37,644 nt of DNA from DASZMJ01 sp035551935 (GTDB taxonomy: Bacteria; Planctomycetota; Planctomycetia; Isosphaerales; Isosphaeraceae), in the NCBI GenBank assembly GCA_035551935.1, contig DASZMJ010000410.1, positions 1 to 37,644 of the forward strand, written 5' to 3'. The notes under the pieces are model-generated. The model was not told the origin of the DNA and did no database searches. It saw only the letters and a list, made by a program, of their open reading frames with translations. Positions 7,216 through 16,177 of this stretch are shown here, in pieces; positions within the stretch are counted from its first letter, which is position 1; each line of letters begins with the position of its first letter. Position numbers and translations under genes: made by a program.

Positions 7216-9462
7216 ATGGCCTATCAGGCGAATCCCACCGCGCTGCCGTTCCTGAACGCCGCCGTCATCTCGGCCGGGCTGGCGGCCTACGCCTGGCAAC
7301 GGCGGAGGGTCGCCACGGCCCCGGCGTTCGCTGCGATGATGGCGGGCGAGACGGCCTGGGCCCTGGGCATGGGCATCGAGCTACTGGCCGCCGACCCACG
7401 GACCAAGGCGCTCGGCATGGACCTGACGATCGTGGGGAAGGTCATCGTCCCCGTCGGGCTCTTGATGTTCACCCTCGGCTACACGGGGCTCCAGGCGTGG
7501 GTCACCCGGCGCACGGTTGTTCTCACATGCGCCCTGCCGCTGACGACGGTCCTCCTGCACTGGACGAACCCTTGGCACCACCTCTTCTGGAAGCGGCTCA
7601 GGGTCGTCGCGAGCGACGGCTACCTGCGGGCGTTCGGGGAATATGGGCCGTGGTTCTGGGTGCACGCCGCGTATTGCTACGCGCTGATGGCGCTGTCGAT
7701 CTTCCTGCTGGCCCGGGCGTTCTTGCAGATGACCGGGGTGTACCGCAGGCAGGTGGCCCTGATCCTCTTCGGCGCCGCGGCGCCGTGGGTCGTGAACGCG
7801 GCCTACATCGCCGGGCTGGGCCCGTACCGGGACCTCGACCTGACCGCGACGGTCTTCTGCCTGACCGGGCTGGCGATCGTGCCCGGCCTGCTGCGGTATC
7901 GGATCCTCGACCTCATCCCGGTGGCGCGCGACGCCGTCGTCCAGGGGATGCGCGAGGTGGTCCTGGTGCTCGACCCGATGGGCCGGGTCGTCGACCTGAA
8001 CCTCGCGGCGCAGCGGCTGCTCGGCCGCCGGGCCGCCGAGGTCGTCGGCGGCGACGCGGGCCGGGCCTTCCGCGACTGGCCGGAGCTGGTGGGGCGACTC
8101 GCGGGCCTCGAGGAGGGGACCTTCGAGGCCGCCGGGGCGGCGTGCGACGGGGGCACCCTGTACGAGGTCGGCGTCACCCGCCTCGACGATCGCGGCCGGG
8201 GCGTCGGGTCGGTCGTCGTGCTCCGCGACATCAGCGAACGGCGTCGCGCCGAGCGCGAACGGGAGTGTCGGATCGAGGAGCAGGTCGCCCGATCGGAGGC
8301 CGAGGCCGCGGGCCGGGCGAAGGACCGGTTCCTGGCCGCCCTCAGCCACGAGCTCCGCACCCCGCTGACCCCGGCGCTGGCCCTGGCCACGGCCCTGCTC
8401 GACGACCCCTCGACCCCTGAGGGCTTGCGGACGGCGCTCGAGGCGATCCGCCGCAATATCGAGCTGGAGGCGCGGCTGATCGACGACCTCCTCGACGTCA
8501 ATCGCCTGGGCCGGGGCCTGGTCCGGCTCGACCGCGAGGCCGTGGACGTCCACGCCCTGATCGAACAGGCGCTCGGGATCTGCCGGGCCGACCTCCTCGG
8601 CAAGGGGCTCCGGGTCGTCACGGACCTGGCGGCCGACGCCCGGGTGGTCGACGCCGACCCCACGCGCCTGCTCCAGGTGTTCTGGAACCTGATCAAGAAC
8701 GCCGTCAAGTTCACGCCGCCCGGGGGGTCGCTGGCGGTCCGCTCGTGGAACGTCGCGGCGGCCGACGAGGCCCACGGCCCGCCGGTGCTGGTCGTCGAGG
8801 TGTCGGACACGGGGATCGGGATCGAGCCGGCACTCCTGCCGAGGGTCTTCGAGCCGTTCGTGCAGGGCGAGGCCGCCGCGGGGCGACGGCTCGGCGGCCT
8901 CGGCCTGGGCCTGGCGATCGGCCGCTCGGTCGTCGAGGCGCACGGCGGCCGGATCGAGGCCGCCAGCGCGGGGCCCGGGCGCGGCTCCACCTTCCGGGTC
9001 GAGCTGCCGACGACCGCCGCCGCGCCGGTCGCCGAGACCCAGCCCCGGGTCGAGGCCCGGAACGGCGGTCCGCCGGGCCGTCGGGCGCGGGTCCTGCTCG
9101 CGGAGGACAACGAGGACACGCGGACGTTCCTCGCCCTGATCTTGCGCCAGCAGGGATACCAGGTCCGTGCCGCCGCGAGCCTGGCCCAGGCCCTCGAGGC
9201 CGCGGCGGCCGAGGAGTTCGACTTGGTCGTCAGCGACATCGAGCTCGGGGACGGCAGCGGCCTGGAGCTGTTGGGCACGATCCGCGCCACTCGCCCGACC
9301 CCGGGCGTCGCGCTCAGCGGGTTCGGCTCGGAGGACGACGTCGCGCGGAGCCTCGCGGTCGGGTTCTCGACCCACCTGACCAAGCCCGTCGACGTGCGGC
9401 GGCTGACCGCGGCGATCGAGGAGATCATGCAGCCGGCCGGCCTGGCCGCGACGCGTCCGTAG
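7216..9462 (+). CDS. Membrane hybrid histidine kinase (7TM-PAS-HisKA-HATPase-REC)
   Basis: 748 residues. Residues about 8-235 form the seven-helix 'histidine kinase N-terminal 7TM' sensor domain, including its TNPWHHLFW loop. A PAS domain follows (about 245-345), then HisKA with phospho-accepting His378 in ALSHELRTPL. The HATPase has the N box NLIKNAVKF, G1 DTGIGI and G2 GGLGLGLAI. The C-terminal receiver has acidic LLAEDNEDTR, phospho-acceptor Asp674 in VVSDIELGDGSG and a conserved Lys in LTKPVD. It senses an unknown membrane or extracellular signal and relays internally to its receiver. ATG 7216 follows TTGAGGG and starts at the first membrane helix; the upstream in-frame extension from 7063 is hydrophilic and unlikely. 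There is no separate output regulator nearby. Confidence 0.92.
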   Translation: MAYQANPTALPFLNAAVISAGLAAYAWQRRRVATAPAFAAMMAGETAWALGMGIELLAADPRTKALGMDLTIVGKVIVPVGLLMFTLGYTGLQAWVTRRTVVLTCALPLTTVLLHWTNPWHHLFWKRLRVVASDGYLRAFGEYGPWFWVHAAYCYALMALSIFLLARAFLQMTGVYRRQVALILFGAAAPWVVNAAYIAGLGPYRDLDLTATVFCLTGLAIVPGLLRYRILDLIPVARDAVVQGMREVVLVLDPMGRVVDLNLAAQRLLGRRAAEVVGGDAGRAFRDWPELVGRLAGLEEGTFEAAGAACDGGTLYEVGVTRLDDRGRGVGSVVVLRDISERRRAERERECRIEEQVARSEAEAAGRAKDRFLAALSHELRTPLTPALALATALLDDPSTPEGLRTALEAIRRNIELEARLIDDLLDVNRLGRGLVRLDREAVDVHALIEQALGICRADLLGKGLRVVTDLAADARVVDADPTRLLQVFWNLIKNAVKFTPPGGSLAVRSWNVAAADEAHGPPVLVVEVSDTGIGIEPALLPRVFEPFVQGEAAAGRRLGGLGLGLAIGRSVVEAHGGRIEAASAGPGRGSTFRVELPTTAAAPVAETQPRVEARNGGPPGRRARVLLAEDNEDTRTFLALILRQQGYQVRAAASLAQALEAAAAEEFDLVVSDIELGDGSGLELLGTIRATRPTPGVALSGFGSEDDVARSLAVGFSTHLTKPVDVRRLTAAIEEIMQPAGLAATRP

Positions 9463-9507
9463 AGTCGTCAAGTTTACCGCCTCCGACGAAGTCAGACTCG
9501 TGCACGC

Positions 9508-9585
9508 AATGATAAGTATAACAAACTGAAATATATTGAATATCATAAATAGATTAACTTGATTTATTAATATTATTAAATTATT
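9508..9585. other. AT-rich island between two convergent histidine kinase genes
   Basis: About 78 bp consisting almost entirely of A and T (gataagtataacaaac through ttattaatattattaaatt) inside strongly GC-rich DNA, with abrupt edges. It sits between the stops at 9462 (+) and 9670 (-), so it cannot be the promoter of either kinase. No coding sequence or strong GC hairpin is seen. It may act as a termination or melting region, or be a remnant of inserted DNA. Confidence 0.7.
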
Positions 9586-9669
9586 CGAGGTGCTGGGGAT
9601 GATTCGGGCGCGGTCGTCGACTCGGATGGCCGCGGCGATCGCCCGGGGTCGACCCGGCCGGGTGCGGGC

Positions 9670-12600
9670 TCAGGAGGCCCGGGACAGGAGCGAGACGAGG
9701 GCGTCGTAGTCGAGCGGCTTGACGAGGTGGTGGTCGAAGCCGGCCTCGCGCGAGCGGCGGCGGTCGTCGTCCTGGCCGTAGCCCGAGACGGCGATGAGCA
9801 CCGACGCCTGGCAGCGGGGCTCGGCGCGGAGCCGGCGGGCGACCTCGTAGCCGTCGAGGCCCGGCAGGCCGATGTCGAGCAGGACGAAGTCCGGCCCGAG
9901 GGACCGGGCGGCGGCGATCGCCGACGGGCCGTCGTGGGCGGCCCGAACGTCGTTGCCGAGGAGCTTCAGGAGCCGGACCATCCCCCGCGCCGTGTCCACG
10001 TTGTCGTCAACCACGAGGACCCGTGCGCCGCGCGGCTCGGGACCGGCCTCGGGCCGCGGGGCGGGCCCCGGCGGCGCGGGCGACGGCCGCGCCGCCGACG
10101 GCAGCCGGACCGTGAACGTGCTCCCCCGGCCGGGGCCCTCGCTCTCGGCCGAGACGGTCCCGCCGTGCAGCTCGGTCAGCTTCTGGACGATGGTCAGGCC
10201 GATGCCCAGGCCCCCCTCCGAGCGGTCGATGGTGCGCTCCCCCTGGGCGAAGAGCTCGAACATCTGGGGGAGCCACTCCGGGGGGATGCCGATGCCGTTG
10301 TCCCGAACGGTGATCGCGACCTGGTCCCCCTCCCGAGCCGCGCGGACGAGGATGTGGCCGCCCCGCTCGGTGTACTTCGCGGCGTTGGTCAGCAGGTTGA
10401 CGACGACCTGTTCGATGCGGGTCGGGTCGGCCCGGAGCGGCAGCGTGCCCGGCTCGAAGTCGGCCTCGAGCCGATGGCCGAACTCGCGGATCAACGGCTC
10501 GACCGACTGGATCGCCTGGCCGACGATCGCGGCCGCGTCGCAGGCCTCGCGCCGCAGGCGGATCTTGCCCCTGGTGATCCGGGAGACGTCGAGCAGGTCG
10601 TCGATCAAGCGGGCGAGCTGCCGGGCCTGCCGGTCGATGACGTCCCTGGCGAAGCCGACGTCCCCCGGGTCGTCGGACAGCTTCAGCACGTTGGCCGCGT
10701 TGCCCACCGCGGCCAGGGGGTTGCGGAGCTCGTGGGCGAGCATCGCCAGGAACTCGTCCTTGCGGCGGTCGGCCTGCCGGAGCGACTCCTCGGCCCGGAC
10801 CTGGGCGTCGATGTCGGTGCAGGTGCCGAACCACTTGCCGATGGCCCCGGTCGCGTCGCGGATCGGCGTGCCGCGCACCTTGAACCAGCGATAGGAGCCG
10901 TCGGCCCCCTTGATTCGGTACTCCAGGTCGTAGCCGCCGCGGTCGGCGACGGCGTCGAGCCACGATCGCCGCGTCCGCTCGCGGTCGTCGGGGTGGACGA
11001 CCCGCAGCCAGTTCGTCCCGAGCTGGTCGGCCTCGGGGATGCCGGTGTAATCGACCCACTGGCGGCTCAGGTAGTCGCACGACCCGTCGGGCCGGCAGGT
11101 CCAGAAGAGCTGCGGGACGTTCTCGGCGAGCGTCCGGTACCGCTCCTCGTTCTCGAGCAGCGTCCGGGTGACGCGGGCGCGCTCGATCGACTCCCAGCAG
11201 CGGTCGGCGACGAGCCGGACGAGCTCGACCTCGTCGGGGTCCCACGCGCGGGGCTCCCGATGGTTCACGGCCATCGCGGCGACGAGCCGGCCGGCCTTCT
11301 GGAGTGGGACGACGGCCAGGGCCCGGGTCTCGATCCGCCGGTACGCCTCGAGGCCGTCCGCCGTCCGCGGGTCGGCCTCGACGTCGGCGACGACGACCGG
11401 CCGGTTGGACCGGAGGAGCCGGTAGGGCTCGGCGCCGAAATCCGCGAGCGCGTAGCGGCCGACGACGCTCCGCATCCCCCGGGTATAGTCGCCCGTGACC
11501 AGGAAGTGGCCCTCGCCCTCCTCGACGTCGGCGTAGACGCAGCGGTCGACGTCCAGGTGCTGGCCGAGGACGCGGGCCGCCGCCGCGGTGATCTCCCCCG
11601 CGTCGATCAGCGGCCGCAGCGCGTCGTCGAGCGCCTGGAGGAACCGGAGCCGCTTCTCGTTCCGACGCAGCGTCTCCTCGACCGCCTTCCGCTCGGTCAC
11701 GTCGCGCGTGGTGCCGGCGACGGCCTCGACCGTCCCGTCGGCGCCGAGGATGGGGACGAAGATATACTCATAAATCCGACGGCCGCCGGTCCCGGTGAAC
11801 GGGACCTCGCCCCGGATCGGGCCCTTCGTCGCGATGACCTGGTCGATCTCGCGGTCGTGCATCGCGGCGTGCCACGGCTCGTAGCCGAGCTCCAGGCAGT
11901 TCTTGCCGATGGCCTCGTCCCACGACCGCCCCCACATCGTCAGGAGGGCCTCGTTGGCGTAGAGGAACCGGTGGTCCAGGCCGAAGACGTACACGAGGTC
12001 GGGCGTGTTCGAGAGCGCCGCGCGGTAGATCCGGCGCTCGCGGTCGGACCCGGCCGCCAGCCGCTCCCGCTCCGCCTCGGCCCGCATCCGCCCGCTGACG
12101 TCGCGGAAGTAGACGGAGATGCCCCCCGGCGTCGGGTAGCTATGCACCTCGTACCAGCGGTCGTGGTCGGGGTAGAACGAGGTGATCGACGACGCGACCC
12201 CCTCGCGGGCGGCGCGGAGGTAGGCCCGCTGGAACTCGCTGCCCTCGAGGCCCGGGAACTCGTCCCAGAGGACCTTGCCGATCAGGTCGCCGTGGTCGCG
12301 GCGGAGGACGCGCTCGGCCTGGCGATTGACGTAGGTGAACCGCCAGTCGCGGTCGACGGCGAAGAAGGCGTCGGTGATGCTCTCGAGGATCGCGGCGGCC
12401 CGGCGGTCCTGCTCGGCCTCGAACCGCTCGGTGACGTCGATGCCGGTGGGGACGACGAACCGCACGGCGCCGGCCGCGTCCTTGATGGGCATGCACGAGA
12501 ATTCGACGATCCGCTCGGTGCCGTCGGCCCAGAAGTATCGGGATTCGCCCCGGAACGGCACGCCGCCACGGGCCTGCTCGAACGCGCGCCTCACCCACGC

Positions 12601-13230
12601 CTGGACCTCGGGCGAGCGGTTCCACCAGCCGCATTCCCAGAACGGCCTGCCGACGACGTCCTCGAACGTGAAGCCGCAGGGATCCAGGCACGCCCGGTTC
12701 GCGTGGACGACCCGACCCTCCAGGTCGAGGCGGCCGGCGAAGAGCCCCTGGTCGTAGACGGCCTCGTAGACGCCGATGGCCTCGGCGAGCTCGGCCTCCC
12801 GCTCGGTGGCCCGCTTCCGGAGCAGGACGACCTCGGTGACCTCCTCGGACTGGTGGACGATGTGGGTGATCCGGCCGCCGGCGTCGACCAGCGGGAAGTT
12901 CACCGCGTTCCAGTACCGCTCCTCGACGGCGCCCCCCTCCCCCGTCGGCCCGCGGACGTCGTGGCGCCGGAGGGGGAGCCGGTCCGCGGCGCGCGTCGCA
13001 AGCACCCGTTCGAGCGAGGCCCGGAACCTCGCCTGGCCGTCGGCGTCGTCGGGCAGGACCTCGAAGACGCTCCGGCCGACGACCTCGACGGCGTCGAGGC
13101 CCGTCGCCCGGGTGAACGCGTCGTTGACGGCCGCGATCGGGAACTCGGGCGCCGGCCCGAGCACGACCACGCTCCCCGGGGCCGACGTGAACAGGGCGGC
13201 GAAGTCCGGCGGGTCTGGAGGTCGTTTCAT
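9670..13230 (-). CDS. Multi-PAS/GAF soluble hybrid histidine kinase
   Basis: 1186 residues with no membrane segment, so probably cytosolic. Successive sensor domains: PAS about 10-130, PAS 145-270, PAS 280-390, PAS 400-515, GAF 525-690 (with DVDRCVYADV) and PAS 700-820 (YLSRQWVDYTGIPEADQLG, then the PAC stretch DGSYRWFKVRG). HisKA carries His833 in MLAHELRNPLAAV. The HATPase has NLLTNAAKYT, DNGIGIP and GGLGIGLTI. The C-terminal receiver has VLVVDDNVDT, Asp1119 in VLLDIGLPGLDG and a conserved Lys in LVKPLD. The domain order suggests integration of several redox or small-molecule inputs; the signals are unknown. No clear ribosome site precedes ATG 13230. It converges on the 7TM kinase across the AT-rich island; no dedicated response regulator is nearby. 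Confidence 0.93.
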   Translation of the reverse strand: MKRPPDPPDFAALFTSAPGSVVVLGPAPEFPIAAVNDAFTRATGLDAVEVVGRSVFEVLPDDADGQARFRASLERVLATRAADRLPLRRHDVRGPTGEGGAVEERYWNAVNFPLVDAGGRITHIVHQSEEVTEVVLLRKRATEREAELAEAIGVYEAVYDQGLFAGRLDLEGRVVHANRACLDPCGFTFEDVVGRPFWECGWWNRSPEVQAWVRRAFEQARGGVPFRGESRYFWADGTERIVEFSCMPIKDAAGAVRFVVPTGIDVTERFEAEQDRRAAAILESITDAFFAVDRDWRFTYVNRQAERVLRRDHGDLIGKVLWDEFPGLEGSEFQRAYLRAAREGVASSITSFYPDHDRWYEVHSYPTPGGISVYFRDVSGRMRAEAERERLAAGSDRERRIYRAALSNTPDLVYVFGLDHRFLYANEALLTMWGRSWDEAIGKNCLELGYEPWHAAMHDREIDQVIATKGPIRGEVPFTGTGGRRIYEYIFVPILGADGTVEAVAGTTRDVTERKAVEETLRRNEKRLRFLQALDDALRPLIDAGEITAAAARVLGQHLDVDRCVYADVEEGEGHFLVTGDYTRGMRSVVGRYALADFGAEPYRLLRSNRPVVVADVEADPRTADGLEAYRRIETRALAVVPLQKAGRLVAAMAVNHREPRAWDPDEVELVRLVADRCWESIERARVTRTLLENEERYRTLAENVPQLFWTCRPDGSCDYLSRQWVDYTGIPEADQLGTNWLRVVHPDDRERTRRSWLDAVADRGGYDLEYRIKGADGSYRWFKVRGTPIRDATGAIGKWFGTCTDIDAQVRAEESLRQADRRKDEFLAMLAHELRNPLAAVGNAANVLKLSDDPGDVGFARDVIDRQARQLARLIDDLLDVSRITRGKIRLRREACDAAAIVGQAIQSVEPLIREFGHRLEADFEPGTLPLRADPTRIEQVVVNLLTNAAKYTERGGHILVRAAREGDQVAITVRDNGIGIPPEWLPQMFELFAQGERTIDRSEGGLGIGLTIVQKLTELHGGTVSAESEGPGRGSTFTVRLPSAARPSPAPPGPAPRPEAGPEPRGARVLVVDDNVDTARGMVRLLKLLGNDVRAAHDGPSAIAAARSLGPDFVLLDIGLPGLDGYEVARRLRAEPRCQASVLIAVSGYGQDDDRRRSREAGFDHHLVKPLDYDALVSLLSRAS

Positions 13231-13475
13231 GGGGGCCCGGGCCGCGGTTCGACGTCACCGCATGTTCCGTCGCGAGACGGACCTCGATTGTAGCCGGGAC
13301 GCGATTTCCGACTCAAGCAAGCGCGGGGCCGGCCGGTAGGGCCTGGCGGAGCGGCCCGCCGCCGATTACGCTCGTCAATCGGCTCCGACCGCCCGACCGC
13401 CGGGCGCCGACCCGTCCGCGACCCGGCCTCCAACGGACGACGGCCACGCCCATGTATTCCTGGGGATGTCGACCG

Positions 13476-15185
13476 ATGCGACGAGCCTTCCCGCCGGCCG
13501 TCCTGGCCCTCCTTTGCTGCGCCACCGCCGGCCTTGCCCGGCCACTTCCGGCCGACGGGGACGGGCCGAGGTACGATCGGCGCTGGGTCTGGGTGATGAC
13601 GAACCTGCTGGTCGACGCGGAGGCCGACCGGGTCGTGGCCCTGGTCGAGCGGGCGGCGAAGGACGGCTACAACGGCGTCGTCATCGCCGACTACAAGACC
13701 AACTTCCTCGGCCGGATGCCGAAGACCTACTTCGACCACGTCGAGCGGGTCAAGCGGGCGGCGGCGAAGGCGAAAGTCGAGCTGATCCCGACGGTCTTCC
13801 CGATCGGCTACAGCAACGGCCTGCTCAGCAACGACCCGAACCTCGCCGAGGGCATCCCCGTCCTGAAGGCGCCGTTCGTCGTCAGAGGGGGGGTGGCGGT
13901 GCCCGTGCACGAGCCGGCGACGAAGGTCGTCAACGGCGACCTGGAGGAGTTGCGCGGGGACTCGTTCGCCGGCTTCGGCTACCAGGACGCGCCCGGCAAG
14001 GCCACCGTCGCCGACCATACGGTGGTCCACCACGGCAAGACCTCCTGCCGCATGGAGGACTTCGCGGCCACGCCCGTCTGCCGCCTGATCCAGTCGGTCA
14101 AGGTCCGCTACCACGCCTGCTACCGGCTCTCCTGCTGGGTCAAGACCCGCGACCTCGCCCCCACCGGCTCCTTCCGGCTCCTGGCCATCGGCGCCCGGAC
14201 GGGCAAGACGCTCACCTACTTCGAGGGCGGGGTCGAGCCGACGGGCGACTGGAAGAAGGTCGAGGTCGCCTTCAACAGCCTCGACCAGGACGGGATCAAC
14301 GTCTACGTGGGCATGTGGGGCGGGAGCAAGGGGACGCTCTGGGTCGACGAGCTGGCCGCGGAGGAGCTCTCGCTCGTCAACGTCCTCCGGCGCCCGGGCT
14401 GCCCCTTGACCGTCACCGACGACGTCGGCCTGACCACCTACGTCGAGGGCCGCGACTTCGAGCCCGTCCGCGACCCGAAGCTCGGCATGGTCCCCTACGA
14501 AGGGGAGTACAGCTTCGACCACGCCGGCGCCCCGCTCCGGATTGCAAAGGGCTCGCGCATCAAGGAGGGGGCCAGGCTCCGCGTGAACTGGTACCACCCG
14601 GTCATCATCCATGGCGAGGCCGTCGCCTGCTGCCTGAGCGAGCCGAAGGTCTACGACCTGCTCCGCGACCAGGCCCGCCGCGTCAACGACCTGTACCGCC
14701 CCGCCACCTTCTTCATGTCGCACGACGAGCTCCGGGTCGCCAACCGGTGCCAGGCCTGCCAGTCGCGGCGCCTGACCGCCGGCAAGCTCCTCGCCGACAA
14801 CGCCCGCCGCTGCACCGAGATCCTCCGCAAGCTCAACCCCAAGGCCCGCGTGGTCGTCTGGTCCGACATGTTCGACCCCTACCACAACGCCGTGCCCGAA
14901 TACTACCTCGTCCGCGAGACCCTCGCCGGCTCCTGGGAGGGCCTCGACCGCTCGGTCGTCGTCGCCAACTGGAACGCCGGCAAGGCCAAGACGAGCCTCG
15001 GCTTCTTCGCCTCCCGCGGCCACTCCCAGGTCCTCGCCGGCTACTACGACGGCGACGACAACCTCAAGACCTGGGACGACGCCGCCCGCGGCGTGCCGAA
15101 GATCCTCGGATTCATGTACACCACCTGGGCCAACCACTACGACGACCTCGAACGCTACGGCCGCGCCCTGTCCGCGCAGAATTGA
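13476..15185 (+). CDS. Secreted TIM-barrel-like protein with internal carbohydrate-binding-like module, function unknown
   Basis: 569 residues; signal peptide MRRAFPPAVLALLCCATAGL. Residues about 25-130 look like the first half of a (beta/alpha)8 barrel (WVMTNLLVD, YNGVVIADYKTNFLG, VELIPTVFPIGY). Residues about 150-290 resemble a jelly-roll carbohydrate-binding insert (GKTSCRMEDF, YRLSCWVKTRD, TGDWKKVEVAFNS). The C-terminal part returns to barrel-like sequence with FFMSHDELRVANRCQACQSR and ARVVVWSDMFDPYHNA; the His-Asp-Glu and two close cysteines are reminiscent of GH20-like catalytic regions. A glycoside-hydrolase role is an inference. ATG 13476 is preferred over 13452 because the signal peptide starts there. 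The gene diverges from the large kinase. Confidence 0.75.
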   Translation: MRRAFPPAVLALLCCATAGLARPLPADGDGPRYDRRWVWVMTNLLVDAEADRVVALVERAAKDGYNGVVIADYKTNFLGRMPKTYFDHVERVKRAAAKAKVELIPTVFPIGYSNGLLSNDPNLAEGIPVLKAPFVVRGGVAVPVHEPATKVVNGDLEELRGDSFAGFGYQDAPGKATVADHTVVHHGKTSCRMEDFAATPVCRLIQSVKVRYHACYRLSCWVKTRDLAPTGSFRLLAIGARTGKTLTYFEGGVEPTGDWKKVEVAFNSLDQDGINVYVGMWGGSKGTLWVDELAAEELSLVNVLRRPGCPLTVTDDVGLTTYVEGRDFEPVRDPKLGMVPYEGEYSFDHAGAPLRIAKGSRIKEGARLRVNWYHPVIIHGEAVACCLSEPKVYDLLRDQARRVNDLYRPATFFMSHDELRVANRCQACQSRRLTAGKLLADNARRCTEILRKLNPKARVVVWSDMFDPYHNAVPEYYLVRETLAGSWEGLDRSVVVANWNAGKAKTSLGFFASRGHSQVLAGYYDGDDNLKTWDDAARGVPKILGFMYTTWANHYDDLERYGRALSAQN

Positions 15186-15212
15186 TCGTCCCGATAAGAA
15201 TACGTAAATGAA

Positions 15213-15298
15213 TCGCCTTTCGTAGGGCCCGCTACTGCGGACCTCTTCCTCATTCTTGGATGGAAGAGGTCCGCAGTAGCGGGCCCTACGAAAGGCGA
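15213..15298. repeat. Long perfect foldback element (37-bp stem)
   Basis: Arms 15213-15249 and 15262-15298 are exact inverted copies with a 12-nt loop (TCATTCTTGGAT). Inside each arm is GTAGGGCCCGCTACTGCGG, itself a weak palindrome around TAC, followed by a TCTTCC tail. It lies between the convergent stops at 15185 (+) and 15320 (-) and may act as a bidirectional terminator. Its layout resembles the foldbacks at 17670, 18178 and 18637. Confidence 0.85.
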
Positions 15299-15319
15299 GA
15301 CTTCCGGTTAATCTCCCCA

Positions 15320-16174
15320 TCAGGGGAAGCCGCCCGCGTGGCGACGGACCCGCTGGCCGTGGTCGGCGAGCCGCTCGTACTCCTCGGGCGATAAGGGTCC
15401 GCGCGCGTCGAGCACCGTCAGGTCCTCCTCCAGCTCGGCGCGGTCGTGCGGGGCCGTCAGGGCCACGGCCACCGAGGGGGACTGGAGGACCCAGCGGTAC
15501 CAGCTCGGGGCCGTCGGCACAACGAAGCCGGGCGGGTCGTCGGACGTCGGCCGCAACAAGGCCCCCCAGCGCAAGGCCGTGTAGGCGATGACCGGCATCT
15601 CCGCCGCATCCGTCGCCGGGAAGACCTCGCCCTCGGCGCCGCGGTGGGCGGCGTTGTAGCGGATCATCAGCAGGTCGAGCAGGCCATTCCGGGCCACCTC
15701 GGCGGCCAGCGGGCGCTGATGCGTCGTCAGGCCGAGCCGGCGGACGACGCCGTCCCTCTGGGCCTGCCGGCAATACTCCAGCGCCCCGCCCGACCCCGCC
15801 AGTTGGCGCCACTCCTCGGGGGCCTCGACGTAGTAGAACGTGAGGACGTCGATGTGATCCGTGTTCAACGTCGCCAGCATGCCCTTCAGCTCGCGCGCGG
15901 CCTCGGCGGCGGTGCGGGCCTCGAGCTGGACGCAGACGACCACGCCCTCGCGCCTCGACCCCAGCCCGGCGACCGCCCGCGCGAGGGCGTCGTCGGTGCC
16001 CGGCCAATTCAGGAAGTCGACCCCGCGGCCGAGGGCGTGGTGGATGTCGTCGACGGTCAACGCCCCGTCGCCCCTCGACGCCAGCCCCAGCCGGCAGACG
16101 GGCTTGCCGAACGCCCCGGCGGGGAGTCGGAGGAACGGGTCGATCCTCGGCTCGCGAGGCGCCACCCCGGGCAT
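15320..16174 (-). CDS. Aldo/keto reductase-like protein with non-canonical active site
   Basis: 284 residues with the overall barrel pattern of aldo/keto reductases: FGKPVCRLGLAS at the start, ALGRGVDFLNWPG, then ARELKGMLATLNTDHIDVLTFYYV, GVVRRLGLTTHQRP and LDLLMIRYNAAHR. In the family the catalytic tetrad is Asp, Tyr, Lys, His. Here the usual 'DTAxxYG' is DFLNWPG (no Tyr), the Lys strand reads VVVCVQLE, and the His position reads FYYVE. Oxidoreductase activity is therefore doubtful. The start is 3 bp after the stop of the upstream gene (TGA-CGC-ATG), so the two are surely co-translated; a functional link to the membrane protein is inferred. Confidence 0.85.
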   Translation of the reverse strand: MPGVAPREPRIDPFLRLPAGAFGKPVCRLGLASRGDGALTVDDIHHALGRGVDFLNWPGTDDALARAVAGLGSRREGVVVCVQLEARTAAEAARELKGMLATLNTDHIDVLTFYYVEAPEEWRQLAGSGGALEYCRQAQRDGVVRRLGLTTHQRPLAAEVARNGLLDLLMIRYNAAHRGAEGEVFPATDAAEMPVIAYTALRWGALLRPTSDDPPGFVVPTAPSWYRWVLQSPSVAVALTAPHDRAELEEDLTVLDARGPLSPEEYERLADHGQRVRRHAGGFP

Positions 16175-16177
16175 GCG

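Noticed and set aside
9727..13293. 1188-codon open frame on the plus strand opposite the multi-PAS kinase
   Set aside because: Its translation is a motif-free Asp/Val/Arg/Gly-rich mirror of the kinase frame. Long antisense frames are expected in very GC-rich coding DNA.
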